A stretch of 64,000 bases of DNA from Burkholderiales bacterium. Lineage in GTDB: Bacteria > Pseudomonadota > Gammaproteobacteria > Burkholderiales > Burkholderiaceae_E. The notes under the pieces were generated by a model that searched no databases, was not told the origin of the DNA, and was given only the letters and a program-made list of their open reading frames with translations. Position 1 is the stretch's first letter. Each line of letters starts with the position of its first letter. The position numbers were made by a program, and so were the translations under genes. The DNA lies in NCBI GenBank assembly GCA_026399835.1, contig JAPLQE010000016.1:62001-126000 (forward strand), given 5' to 3'. Shown one piece after another: positions 36,395 to 45,336 of this stretch.

Positions 36395-37480
36395 ATGCAT
36401 GCACCAGCCCACGGGATGTCGATGAACGCACCGGCCCGCGAGGCGGTCCTGGACGAGGCACCGTCCGACCGGTCCCCGGCCGGGCCGACGGACCCGTGGC
36501 TGGTCTTCGACGACCGCTGGGTCGCCGACCACGGCATCGGCCGCGTGGCACGCGAATGGGGCCGGCTCGGCGCCGGATGGCGACGCATCGGAGCGGGCCC
36601 GAGCCCCGCGAGCCCCGCCGATCCGATCTGGCTCGCGGCCCGCCTGCGCGATGCCGGCCTGCCGTTCCTCAGCCCGGGCTACAACGCGCCGCTGGCGAGC
36701 CGCTCGCCCTTCTTCGTGACCGTGCACGACCTCTGCTACGTCGACCTCGCGCGGCTCACCGGCGCGCTGCGACGCGTCTACTTCGGTGCCGTGGTGCGCG
36801 GGCGCTGCCAGGCCGCGCACGGGGTGTTCACGGTGTCCGAGTTCTCGCGCGGGCGCCTGCTCGACACCTGGGGGCTGGATCCCCGGCGTGTCCATGTGGT
36901 CACGCCCGGCGTGTCCCGGGCCTTCGTGCCCCGCGGCCCGGCGGCGCGGTTCTCGCGGCCCTACCTGCTGGGAGTGGGCAACGCCAGCCCGCACAAGAAC
37001 GAGGCGCGGACCGTCGCCGCCTTCATGGCATCCGGACTGGCGCGCACCCACGACCTGGTGCTGACCGGTGCACCCCGTGCCGTCGCGCGCGGTCCGCTCG
37101 ACGCGTCGGTGCGCTTCACCGGACGCATCGACGACGCGTCGCTGGCCGCGTTGTACCGGGGCGCCGACGCGCTGGTGTTCGCCTCGCTGTACGAGGGCTT
37201 CGGCCTGCCCGCGCTCGAGGCGATGGCCTGCGGCACGCCGGTCGTGTGCTCGCGCACCACGGCGCTCGGCGAGGTCGCCGGCGATGCCGCGCTGCTCGTC
37301 GAACCGGAATCGACCGCGGACATCGCCCGCGGGCTCGAGCGCATCGTCCGCGATGCGGCGCTCGCGGCGCGCCTGCGCGAGGCCGGGCCGGCGCGGGCGC
37401 GCCGCCACGACTGGGCGGCGGGGGTGCGCACGCTCGAACGAGCCCTGCGGGCCGCGCTCGGGCAGCCGGTGGCGGCATGA
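36395..37480 (+). CDS. Family 1/4 glycosyltransferase
   Basis: A GT-B fold transferase of about 361 residues. The N-terminal acceptor domain has FFVTVHDLCYVDLARL and TVSEFSRGRLLD; the donor domain shows LLGVGNASPHKN, VRFTGRIDD, and the nucleotide-sugar motif YEGFGLPALEAMACGTPVV, with the EX7E glutamates. It is probably involved in surface polysaccharide assembly. Three in-frame ATGs (36395, 36416, 36422) are possible and none has a strong ribosome-binding site. The next gene starts within its last codon (ATGA). Confidence 0.9.
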   Translation: MHAPAHGMSMNAPAREAVLDEAPSDRSPAGPTDPWLVFDDRWVADHGIGRVAREWGRLGAGWRRIGAGPSPASPADPIWLAARLRDAGLPFLSPGYNAPLASRSPFFVTVHDLCYVDLARLTGALRRVYFGAVVRGRCQAAHGVFTVSEFSRGRLLDTWGLDPRRVHVVTPGVSRAFVPRGPAARFSRPYLLGVGNASPHKNEARTVAAFMASGLARTHDLVLTGAPRAVARGPLDASVRFTGRIDDASLAALYRGADALVFASLYEGFGLPALEAMACGTPVVCSRTTALGEVAGDAALLVEPESTADIARGLERIVRDAALAARLREAGPARARRHDWAAGVRTLERALRAALGQPVAA

Positions 37481-38319
37481 GCGCGGCGCGCGGCGAGCCG
37501 CTGCTCAGCCTGGTCACGGTCTGCCGAAACGCAGCCCGGACCATCGGCGACACCTTCGCCAGCGTGCGCGCGCAGCGCGGCCCCGAGGTCGAGTACGTGG
37601 TCATCGACGGCGGCTCCGACGACGGCACCGTCGAGCTGATCCGCCGCGAGGCCGGAATCATCGACGCCTGGGTATCCGAGCCCGACCGCGGCATCTTCGA
37701 CGCGATGAACAAGGGCGCACGGCGATCGACCGGCCGCAACCTGTGGTTCCTCAACGCCGACGACCGGCTCGAGCCGGGTGCGCTGTCCGAGGTCCTCGAT
37801 CGGCTGCGGGACGCGGCCGGCGACGGGGCGCGCGAAGGGGGGCGCGAAGGCGGGAGCGTGGGCGCAGGCGAGGGCGGCGTCATCCTGGCCGGCCGCACCC
37901 GTCGCGTCGATGACGACGGCACGACGCTGGCGATCGACCGCCACGTCGCGCCGGGCACGCGTGCGGGCGAGCCGGCGCACACCTTCGCCCACCCGTCCAC
38001 GATCATGCCGCGCGCCCTGTTCGATCGCCTGGGCGGATTCGACCCGTCGCTGCGCATCGCGGGCGACTACGACCTGCTCTGGCGTGCGATGTCGCTGCAC
38101 ACGCCGGTGATCGAGCTCGACCGGGTGCTGACGGTCATGCGGGCCGGCGGCGTGTCGTCCGGCGACGCCCCGCTCGCGATGCGCGTGCGGCACGAGCTCG
38201 AGGTCATCGCCGTCCAGCGCCGGCATGCCGGCGTCGCGGCCGCGGCCCGCGGCCATCTGGTCCGGCTGGGCCGGCTCCTCGGGGCACGCGCCGCCGCACC
38301 GGGCGGGAGCGCCCGTTGA
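37477..38319 (+). CDS. Family 2 glycosyltransferase
   Basis: A 280-residue GT-A fold enzyme resembling WcaA/WcaE-type colanic acid transferases. It shows LLSLVTVCRNAARTIGDTFAS, YVVIDGGSDDGTVELI, EPDRGIFDAMNKGARRSTG and the DxD-like NADDRLEPGAL. A later HPSTIMPRALFDRLGGFDPS block is typical of the acceptor side. A low-complexity Gly-rich insert (about 112-130) interrupts the middle and is not usual. It overlaps the preceding gene by 4 nt. Confidence 0.9.
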   Translation: MSAARGEPLLSLVTVCRNAARTIGDTFASVRAQRGPEVEYVVIDGGSDDGTVELIRREAGIIDAWVSEPDRGIFDAMNKGARRSTGRNLWFLNADDRLEPGALSEVLDRLRDAAGDGAREGGREGGSVGAGEGGVILAGRTRRVDDDGTTLAIDRHVAPGTRAGEPAHTFAHPSTIMPRALFDRLGGFDPSLRIAGDYDLLWRAMSLHTPVIELDRVLTVMRAGGVSSGDAPLAMRVRHELEVIAVQRRHAGVAAAARGHLVRLGRLLGARAAAPGGSAR

Positions 38320-38432
38320 AGCGGATCGCGGCGGCCACCGGGCCCCGCCCGCGGTCCGGCGGTCGGCCGGTGGGCGAGGGCACCGCCCGAGCTGGGCAGA
38401 CTGCCCCGGAGCGACTGGGCGCGACGACGAGC

Positions 38433-39701
38433 ATGGCCGATCCGAACATCACCGAGCGTCCGGAGCAGCCGGAGCGGGCCGCGGGGCCGAGCCCCGTCAC
38501 GCCCGTGCTCTCGGTGGTCATGCCCTGCCTGAACGAGGCCCGCACGGTCGTCGCCTGCGTGGCGAAGGCGCAGGCCTACTTCCGGAGGGCCGGCATCGCC
38601 GGCGAGGTGGTCGTCGCCGACAACGGCTCGTCCGACGGCTCGCCCGAGCTCGCCATCGCGGCCGGCGCCCGCATCGTGCGCGTCGCGGAGCGCGGCTACG
38701 GCGCGGCGATCGCCGGCGGCATCTGCGCCGCGCGCGGGCGCTGGGTGGTGATGGGCGACGCCGACGACAGCTACGACTTCGAGCACCTCGAGGGCTTCGT
38801 GGAACGGCTTCGGGACGGCGCGCAGCTGGTGATGGGCAACCGGTTCACCGGCGGGATCGCGCCGGGCGCGATGCCGCGGCTGCACCGCTGGTTCGGCAAT
38901 CCGGTGCTCTCGTTCATCGGTCGGGTGCTGTTCCCCACCGACATCGGCGACTTCCACTGCGGCCTGCGTGCGTTCGAGCGCGACGCGATCCTCTCGCTCG
39001 GCCTGACCTCGCCCGGCATGGAGTTCGCGAGCGAGATGGTGATGCGCGCGAGCCTCGGCGGGCTGCGCATCGACGAGGTGCCGACCACGCTGTCGCGCGA
39101 CGGCCGCGACCGCCCGCCGCATCTGCGCAGCTGGCGCGACGGCTGGCGTCACCTGCGGCTGCTGCTGATGTTCAGCCCGCGCTGGCTGCTGCTCTACCCG
39201 GGTCTCGCGCTGCTGCTCTCGGGCTCGGTGGCGTCCGCGGTGCTCACCGCCGGGCCGGTGCGCATCGGCGGGGTCGGCCTGGACATCCACACGCTGCTCT
39301 ATGCCGCGACCGCGTCGGTCCTCGGCCTGCAGCTGAGCGTGCTGGCAGTGATCACGAAGGCGGTCGGCGTCGCCGCCGGCCACCTGCCGCGCGGGCCGGG
39401 ATACCACGCGATGATGCGGTACTTCACGCTCGAGCGCGGGCTGCTGGCGGGCCTGTCGCTGATCGGGATCGGACTCGGCGCGGGCCTGTGGTCCGTGCTC
39501 GAGTGGGCGCAGGCCGGTCTCGCCGGGCTCGACCCGACGCACACGATGCGCACGGCGATTCCGGCCGCCACGCTGCTGCTGGCCGGTGCCGAGTGCCTGG
39601 CCGCGAGCTTCGTCCTCAGCTTCGTGAACCAGCCCCGCATCGCACTGCCCGTCCAGCCGCCCGCGGAGACCGTGCTGCAGCCGCGCGCGGCCGGACGCTG
39701 A
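38433..39701 (+). CDS. Family 2 glycosyltransferase with membrane C-terminus (dolichol-phosphate mannosyltransferase-like)
   Basis: Probably transfers a sugar to a polyprenyl phosphate for later use on the outer side of the membrane. The N-terminal GT2 domain has LSVVMPCLNEARTV, VVADNGSSDGS, ERGYGAAIAGGI, MGDADDSYDF and MGNRFTGGI. Several hydrophobic helices follow (WLLLYPGLALLLSGS onward). The start was set at ATG 38433 (MADPNITERPE); a TTG at 38316 overlapping the previous stop would add a low-complexity, less coding-like 39 residues. Confidence 0.88.
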   Translation: MADPNITERPEQPERAAGPSPVTPVLSVVMPCLNEARTVVACVAKAQAYFRRAGIAGEVVVADNGSSDGSPELAIAAGARIVRVAERGYGAAIAGGICAARGRWVVMGDADDSYDFEHLEGFVERLRDGAQLVMGNRFTGGIAPGAMPRLHRWFGNPVLSFIGRVLFPTDIGDFHCGLRAFERDAILSLGLTSPGMEFASEMVMRASLGGLRIDEVPTTLSRDGRDRPPHLRSWRDGWRHLRLLLMFSPRWLLLYPGLALLLSGSVASAVLTAGPVRIGGVGLDIHTLLYAATASVLGLQLSVLAVITKAVGVAAGHLPRGPGYHAMMRYFTLERGLLAGLSLIGIGLGAGLWSVLEWAQAGLAGLDPTHTMRTAIPAATLLLAGAECLAASFVLSFVNQPRIALPVQPPAETVLQPRAAGR

Positions 39702-39836
39702 GCGTGGCTGTGGCGTGACGCGCCGCGACCGTTCCGGTCGGCGCCCTGCTGTCAGCCGTCCATCGGTCGGGGTCGGCAGCGCCAGGCCTCGATCCTAGAA
39801 TCGTCGCACCACGACTGCCTCACCTTCCGAACCAGA

Positions 39837-40712
39837 ATGCTCCGTCGCGTCGTCCACGATCGCAGCATCGAACCCTCCTCGGGCGAGCACACCCGTCCGA
39901 TGACCCTCAACGTCGACCCGCTGGCGGTGCCCCGGCCGCCGGAGCCTCCAGCGGGCGGCGGCCTGCGCGAGCGACTGCGGGCCGCGGGACTGCATCTGCT
40001 CGTGTGCCTCGCGGTCGTCGGGCTCGTGTCCGCCCTGGTGTTCGGCGCCTGGTATCCGAGCCCGATGCCGCAGCTGCTGGGCGTCGGCGCGATCATCTGG
40101 ATCGTGGTCGGCGTGGACGTCGTCGTCGGGCCCCTGTTCACGCTGATCGTCTACGACCGCAGGAAGCCCCGGCTGAAATGGGACCTCGCGACGATCTTCG
40201 CGCTGCAGCTGGCCGCGCTCGCCTACGGCGTTCACACGCTCCACGCCGGACGCCCGGCCTTCGTGGTGATGGTCAAGGACCGCTTCGAGGTGATCTCGCC
40301 GGCCGAACTGCGCAAGGCGGATCTCGAGGCGGCCCGCGACAACCCGCATGCGCGGTTCGATCCGATCCGCCCGCGCTGGATCGCGGCGAGGCCGCCGACC
40401 GATCCGAAGGCGCAGTTGGCCATCGCGTTCGAGGCGCTGACGCACGGCCGCGACGTGCAGCACCACCCGGACCTCTACGTCGACTATGCGAGCGAGGCGG
40501 CCAGCGCGCTCGAGCGGGCGCTGCCGATCTCGCGGCTGCGTGCGCTGAACCCGACGCAGCACGCTCGGATCGACGCGCTCGTGGCGCGCAGCGGCCTGCC
40601 CGAGGCGAGCCTGCGCTATCTGCCGCTGCGCGGGCCGGCGGGCGACGGCACCGTGTTGATCGACGCGACCGACGCGCGCGTCGTGGGCGTCGCGCTCCTC
40701 GTGCCCTGGTGA
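39837..40712 (+). CDS. TfpX/TfpZ family type IV pilin accessory protein
   Basis: A 291-residue inner-membrane protein. The core is the family pattern LRERLRAAGLHLLVCLAVV, VFGAWYPSPMPQLLGV, GVDVVVGPLFTLIVYDRRKP and LATIFALQLAALAYGVHTLH, followed by a soluble domain with FEVISPAELRKADL and the C-terminal YLPLRGPAGDGTVLID. In Pseudomonas such proteins help assembly of their cognate pilin and are encoded next to it, which fits the pilins about 6 kb upstream. A TAGAAT -10 box at 39796-39801 precedes it. The ATG at 39900 is an alternative start and would remove a non-conserved N-terminus. Confidence 0.85.
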   Translation: MLRRVVHDRSIEPSSGEHTRPMTLNVDPLAVPRPPEPPAGGGLRERLRAAGLHLLVCLAVVGLVSALVFGAWYPSPMPQLLGVGAIIWIVVGVDVVVGPLFTLIVYDRRKPRLKWDLATIFALQLAALAYGVHTLHAGRPAFVVMVKDRFEVISPAELRKADLEAARDNPHARFDPIRPRWIAARPPTDPKAQLAIAFEALTHGRDVQHHPDLYVDYASEAASALERALPISRLRALNPTQHARIDALVARSGLPEASLRYLPLRGPAGDGTVLIDATDARVVGVALLVPW

Positions 40713-41020
40713 TCGCCGCAGGCCGCGTGCGCGTCGCGCCCCGATCGGAGGCGGCGCGCGCCTGATCGGCGCAGCGTCGGGCCCGCTGCACTCGGCCGCG
40801 GCGCCCGTCGGTCGCCGCCGTTGCGGGTGCACACCCCGCGGGCCGTTCGACCCCTTCAGCGATCCACCAGTCGGCACGGATTCGTCCGCCCGGGAGCGCG
40901 GCGCCTACGATCCTCGGACATGAACGCCCACGAGTCAGCGTCGACAGGCCGGCATCCGTTCGAGCGCCGCTCGATCCGCGCGGATCGCCCCTGCGACGCC
41001 GGTCGGCGGACGGCGCCCCG
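40713..41020 (+). other. Gap of about 300 nt before the flippase, with a possible leader ORF
   Basis: No gene was recognised. A TACGAT -10-like box (about 40906-40911) stands before an ATG at 40920 that opens a 34-codon frame ending in TGA at 41022-41024, overlapping the flippase ATG as ATGA. The peptide has no known motif; it may be a translational coupler or chance. Confidence 0.3.
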
Positions 41021-42370
41021 ATGAGCGCCAGGCTCGATTCCGCGGTCGTGCGCGCCCACCACCGCACGGTCTCGCTGGTCCTCGTCGCCGCCACCGCCTA
41101 TCTCGGGCGGCTGGGCAGCGCCGCGGTCCTCCTGGTGACGGTCCCGATGGTCCGTGCGTCCTTCGATGCCGAACGCTTCGGCGTCTGGATGATGCTGAGC
41201 GGGCTGCTCGCCTTCCTGTCGTTCGCGGACTTCGGGCTGGGCAACGGGCTGCTGAACCGCGTGACGGCGGCCCAGGCCGCGGGCCGGCGCGACGAGGTGG
41301 CCCGGGCGATGCGTGCCGGGCTCGGCTGGACGGCCGTCGCGGCACTGCTGCCGCCGCTCGCCTGGGGGGTCTGGTGTCTGGCCATCGACGATCCGACGGC
41401 CGCGGTCGGGACCGTGTCGGCCGGGGTGCGCGATGAGGTTCGGGCCGCGCTCGAGGTGTTCGTCGTGCTGGTCGCGCTCGCGGTGCCGGCCTCCCTGCTC
41501 CAGCGTGCGCAGCTCGGCCTGCAGCAGGGGTACTGGGTCGGCGCCGTCGCGTTCGTGCAGGCGGGGATCACGCTGGCCGCGGTGCCGATCGTGCTGCATG
41601 CCGGAGGCGGACTGGTCGCGCTGCTGTTCGCCACGCTCGGCGTGCAGGTCGCCACGAACGCGGCCGCCTCGCTCGCCTGGCTGGTGCACGGAAGGTGGCT
41701 GGCGGCGATGGCTGCGGTGCGGTCCGACCGTACGCTGCGCCGCGGGCTGGGCCGCGACGCGGCACTGTTCTTCGCGCTGCAGCTGACCGCCGCCTTCGCG
41801 TTCCAGTCGGACGCCATCGTCGTCTCGCAGGTGCTCGGGCCCGTCGCGTATGGCGAGTTCGCCGTCGTCCAGCGGGTCTTCGCCCTGATGCCGGCGTTCC
41901 TCGCGACCGCGATGCTCGGACTGTGGCCGGCGTTCGGCGATGCGCTCGCGCGGGGCGACCTGCAGTGGGTGCGCCGTGCGCTGGCCCGCGGCCTGGCGTC
42001 GGTCGCCGGCGTGGCCCTGCTCGGTGCCACCGTCGTGTCGCTGTCGCTCGACACCCTGCTGCGGCTCTGGCTCGAGCGCCCGCCGGAGGTTTCGGCGCGG
42101 CTCGTCGCATCGCTGGCCGCATGGACGGTCGTCGAGGCAGCCGGCGGCGTCACCGCGTCGCTGATGAACGCCGCCGGCGCGATCCGGGAGCAGCTGTGGA
42201 TCGCGTTCGCGATGGCCGGAGCGGCCTTCGCCGGAAAATGGTGGGCCACCGACGCCTTCGGCGCGTCGGGGGCCGTCCTCGCCACCCTGTGCGCCTACTG
42301 CCTGATCTCGGTACCGGGTCAGGTCCTAATCATCCGGCGCGCCCTCGCGCTTCGGGAGTCCTCGGCATGA
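41021..42370 (+). CDS. Polysaccharide flippase (Wzx/MATE-like oligosaccharide exporter)
   Basis: A 449-residue protein with about 12 hydrophobic helices of the polysaccharide-transport/MOP superfamily. Opening helices VLVAATAYLGRLGSAAVLLV, the loop FGVWMMLSGLLAFLSFADFGLGNGLLNRV, and the central SDAIVVSQVLGPVAYGEFAVVQ are characteristic of lipid-linked oligosaccharide translocases; only cores are quoted. It should move a lipid-linked unit made by the neighbouring transferases across the inner membrane. The following aminotransferase overlaps it by ATGA, starting a run of four translationally coupled genes. Confidence 0.87.
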   Translation: MSARLDSAVVRAHHRTVSLVLVAATAYLGRLGSAAVLLVTVPMVRASFDAERFGVWMMLSGLLAFLSFADFGLGNGLLNRVTAAQAAGRRDEVARAMRAGLGWTAVAALLPPLAWGVWCLAIDDPTAAVGTVSAGVRDEVRAALEVFVVLVALAVPASLLQRAQLGLQQGYWVGAVAFVQAGITLAAVPIVLHAGGGLVALLFATLGVQVATNAAASLAWLVHGRWLAAMAAVRSDRTLRRGLGRDAALFFALQLTAAFAFQSDAIVVSQVLGPVAYGEFAVVQRVFALMPAFLATAMLGLWPAFGDALARGDLQWVRRALARGLASVAGVALLGATVVSLSLDTLLRLWLERPPEVSARLVASLAAWTVVEAAGGVTASLMNAAGAIREQLWIAFAMAGAAFAGKWWATDAFGASGAVLATLCAYCLISVPGQVLIIRRALALRESSA

Positions 42371-43473
42371 ACACCCACACCATCCCCATCTATCGGCCGG
42401 AACTGCTCGGCAACGAGAAGAAGTACGTCAACGAGTGCCTCGACACCGTCTGGATCTCGTCGCGCGGTCGCTTCGTCGGCGAGTTCGAGTCGCGCTTCGC
42501 CGACTGGATCGGCGCGCGCCACGCCGTCTCGGTGTGCAACGGCACGACCGCGCTGCACCTGGCGATGCTCGCGCTCGGCATCGGTGCGGGTGACGAGGTG
42601 ATCGTGCCGACGCTGACCTACGTCGCGCCCGTCAATGCGATCACCTATACCGGCGCGACGCCGGTCTTCGTCGATTCCACGCGCGACACCTGGAACCTCG
42701 ATCCCGAGGACGTGCGTCGGGCAATCACGCCGCGCACCCGTGCGATCCTGGCGGTGCACCTGTACGGCCAGTCGTGCGACATGGACGCGCTGGTCGCGAT
42801 CGCTCGCGAGCATCGGCTGTTCCTGATCGAGGATTGCGCCGAGGCGATCGGCACGCGCTGGAAGGGCCAGCACGTCGGTACATTCGGCGACATCTCGACG
42901 TTCAGCTTCTTCGGCAACAAGACGATCACCACCGGCGAGGGCGGCATGGTCGTCACGCAGCAGAAGACGCTGGACGAGCGGGCCCGCCACTACAAGGGGC
43001 AGGGGCTCGCGGCCTATCGCGAGTACTGGCACGATGTGGTCGGCTACAACTTCCGGATGACGAACATCGCCGCGGCGATCGGCCTGGCCCAGCTCGAGCG
43101 GGTCGACCGGACGATCGAGCGCAAGCTCGCGCTCGCGGACCGCTACACGCAGGCGCTGCGCGGCCTGCCCGTGGAGATTCACGGCCGCCATCCGGACAGC
43201 CTGCACAGCTACTGGATGATCTCGGTCCTCACCGAGCGCGCCGACCAGCGCGACCCGCTGCGCGCCGCGCTCGCCGCTGCCGGCGTCGAGACCCGCCCCG
43301 TGTTCCCGCCCGTCCACACGATGCCGATGTACTCGCGGAATTACCGGCGTCACTCGGTGGCCGAAGACATCGCCTGGCGCGGCATCAACCTGCCGAGCTG
43401 GCCAGGTTTGTCCGACGAGGACCTGCACACGATCACGTCGACGATCGCACGCCACGTCGAGAGCGCGGGATGA
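42367..43473 (+). CDS. DegT/DnrJ/EryC1 family sugar aminotransferase (perosamine synthase-like)
   Basis: PLP-dependent enzyme of 368 residues that aminates a nucleotide keto-sugar. The PLP lysine is in FSFFGNKTITTGEGGM, with VSVCNGTTALHLAM, VPTLTYVAPVNAI, DCAEAIGT and the C-terminal VETRPVFPPVHTMPMY. The combination closely resembles GDP-perosamine synthase (Per/RfbE). This would give a 4-amino-4,6-dideoxy sugar, but the exact nucleotide sugar cannot be fixed from sequence. The adjacent acyltransferase is the expected partner for N-acylation. Confidence 0.9.
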   Translation: MNTHTIPIYRPELLGNEKKYVNECLDTVWISSRGRFVGEFESRFADWIGARHAVSVCNGTTALHLAMLALGIGAGDEVIVPTLTYVAPVNAITYTGATPVFVDSTRDTWNLDPEDVRRAITPRTRAILAVHLYGQSCDMDALVAIAREHRLFLIEDCAEAIGTRWKGQHVGTFGDISTFSFFGNKTITTGEGGMVVTQQKTLDERARHYKGQGLAAYREYWHDVVGYNFRMTNIAAAIGLAQLERVDRTIERKLALADRYTQALRGLPVEIHGRHPDSLHSYWMISVLTERADQRDPLRAALAAAGVETRPVFPPVHTMPMYSRNYRRHSVAEDIAWRGINLPSWPGLSDEDLHTITSTIARHVESAG

Positions 43474-44120
43474 CACGGCCGCTCTACATCGTCGGCACCG
43501 GCGGCTTAGCAAAGGAGGTGGCGCTGCTCGCCGCCGAGATCGCGGCCGCTGGGCAAGCGCGGTGGTCGGAGATCCTGTTCCTGAGCGACCGTATCGAGGA
43601 GGTCGGGCGCAAGATGCCGCTCGGCCACGTGGCCGGCACCGATTCGCTGCTCGACACGCTGGCCTCACCCGCCGACGTGGTCGTCGCCGTCGGCACGCCC
43701 GGCGTGCGTCGGCGGATCGCAGATCGGATCGCGGCGCTGCCGCGCGTCTCGATGCCCAACCTGATCCACCCGGGCGCGGGTCTCGATCCGCGGTGGGTGT
43801 CGCTGGGCCGCGGCAACCTCGTGACGCGCGGGGTGGTCTTCACCGTCGACATCACGGTGGGCGACAACTGCGTCTTTAACTGGAACTGCACCGTCGGGCA
43901 CGACGCTCGGATCGGTTCCCACCTCGTTGCCAACCCGGGCTGCAACATCTCGGGCAACACGACGATCGGCGATGCGGTGCTGCTCGGCACCGGCTGCCAG
44001 GTGCTCCAGGGGCTCAGCGTCGCGTCTGACGTCGTGGTCGGCGCCGGCGCGGTCGTCACCCGTTCGATCGACGCGCCCGGCACCTGGGCAGGCGTGCCCG
44101 CGAGGCTGCTGCGCCGATGA
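43470..44120 (+). CDS. NeuD/PglD family sugar acyltransferase
   Basis: A 216-residue left-handed beta-helix transferase. The N-terminal nucleotide-sugar-binding domain starts LYIVGTGGLAKEVALLAAE, and hexapeptide repeats (about 100-205) include NCTVGHDARIGSHL, NISGNTTIGDAVLLG and VVVGAGAVVTRSI. The active-site His is in VGHDARIG. It overlaps the aminotransferase by 4 nt, so N-acetylation or N-formyl-type acylation of the amino sugar made there is a fair inference; O-acetylation is the alternative. Confidence 0.9.
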   Translation: MTRPLYIVGTGGLAKEVALLAAEIAAAGQARWSEILFLSDRIEEVGRKMPLGHVAGTDSLLDTLASPADVVVAVGTPGVRRRIADRIAALPRVSMPNLIHPGAGLDPRWVSLGRGNLVTRGVVFTVDITVGDNCVFNWNCTVGHDARIGSHLVANPGCNISGNTTIGDAVLLGTGCQVLQGLSVASDVVVGAGAVVTRSIDAPGTWAGVPARLLRR

Positions 44121-45325
44121 GGCTCGGCGTGCTGGCCCACGGCTTCGTCGACTGGGCGGGTGGCATCGATTTCCTGCGCCTCGTCGTCGAGAGCCTGCAG
44201 GCCGCCGACCCCAGGGTGTCGCTGCACCTGCTCGTCCCGGACGACCGGTCGCGGCCCGGTGCGCGCGAGCTTGTGATGCAAGCCGCCAAGGCGATGCTGC
44301 GCGTCGCGGGGCGGCGGGCCGCCGCGTCGTACGCGCCCGGGCGTCGATCCGTCGAGGAGGTCGCCGCGGCTGCTGTGCCCGAGGTGGAGGTCATCGCCGT
44401 CGGGGCGGGCGAGGCCGCGTTGCTGCGGGCCGCGCGCACACACCGGCTCGACGCGCTGATGCCCGCGATATCCGCGCTGCCGGAGCGGTTTCCGGTGCCC
44501 TGGGTCGGCTACATCCCGGACCTGCAGTATCGCCACCTGCCGGCGTTCTTCTCCTGGCACGGGCGGCTGCTGGCGGCCGCGGGCGCCCGGCGGATGCTGC
44601 GCGCGGCGCCCGTCGTGGTGGTCAACGCGCAGGCGGTCGTGCGGGACATCGCGCGTTTCCACCCGGGCGCGCACGCCCGCGTGGTCGCGATGCCGTTCGG
44701 CGCGGCGCCGCATCCGTCGTGGCTCGGGCCGGCCCGCCCCCCCGCGGAGGCGCTCGGCATCGCGCCGCGCTACCTGATCGTCTGCAACCAGTTCTGGAAG
44801 CACAAGGACCACGCGACCGCGTTCGAGGCCTTCGCGCGCATCGCCGGCACGTTTACCGACGTCGACCTCGTCTGCACCGGGGCGTTGTCCGATCACCGCG
44901 ATCCGGATCACGTGGCCCGGTTGCGCGAGCGTCTCGCCGCGCTCGGCGTCGCGTCGCGCGTGCACCTGCTCGGCCTGGTCCCGAAGGCCGAGCAGATCGC
45001 GCTGCTCAAGGGCGCCGTGGCGCTGGTCCAGCCGACGCTGTTCGAGGGCGGGCCGGGCGGCGGCGCCGCGTACGACGCGGTGTCGCTCGGCGTGCCCGCG
45101 CTCCTCTCGGACATCCCGGTGAACCGCGAGCTGCACGAGCCTGGCGTGAGCTACTTCGGCGCCGGCGACCCGGCCGCGCTGGCGCTGGCCCTCGCGGGGC
45201 TGCTGGCGGCGCCGGAGCCGCCGCGCCCGTCCGACGAGCGCCTGCGGGAGGCCGGACGCATGCGTCGCCGTGCGGCGGGGGCCGTGCTGCTCGAGGCGGT
45301 GGCCGTCGCGACCCGGGGGCGCTGA
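44117..45325 (+). CDS. Family 4 glycosyltransferase
   Basis: A 402-residue GT-B fold enzyme. It starts MRLGVLAHGFVDWAGGIDFL, has the acceptor-side YIPDLQYRHLPAFFSWHGR typical of one group of O-antigen mannosyl/rhamnosyl transferases, and a donor domain with CNQFWKHKDHATAFEAFA, HLLGLVPKAEQIALLKGA and QPTLFEGGPGGGAAYDAVSLGVP cut here to its core. The EX7E region is present in altered form. It ends the block of four overlapping genes from the flippase onward. Confidence 0.88.
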   Translation: MRLGVLAHGFVDWAGGIDFLRLVVESLQAADPRVSLHLLVPDDRSRPGARELVMQAAKAMLRVAGRRAAASYAPGRRSVEEVAAAAVPEVEVIAVGAGEAALLRAARTHRLDALMPAISALPERFPVPWVGYIPDLQYRHLPAFFSWHGRLLAAAGARRMLRAAPVVVVNAQAVVRDIARFHPGAHARVVAMPFGAAPHPSWLGPARPPAEALGIAPRYLIVCNQFWKHKDHATAFEAFARIAGTFTDVDLVCTGALSDHRDPDHVARLRERLAALGVASRVHLLGLVPKAEQIALLKGAVALVQPTLFEGGPGGGAAYDAVSLGVPALLSDIPVNRELHEPGVSYFGAGDPAALALALAGLLAAPEPPRPSDERLREAGRMRRRAAGAVLLEAVAVATRGR

Positions 45326-45336
45326 ACGCCGCGGGC

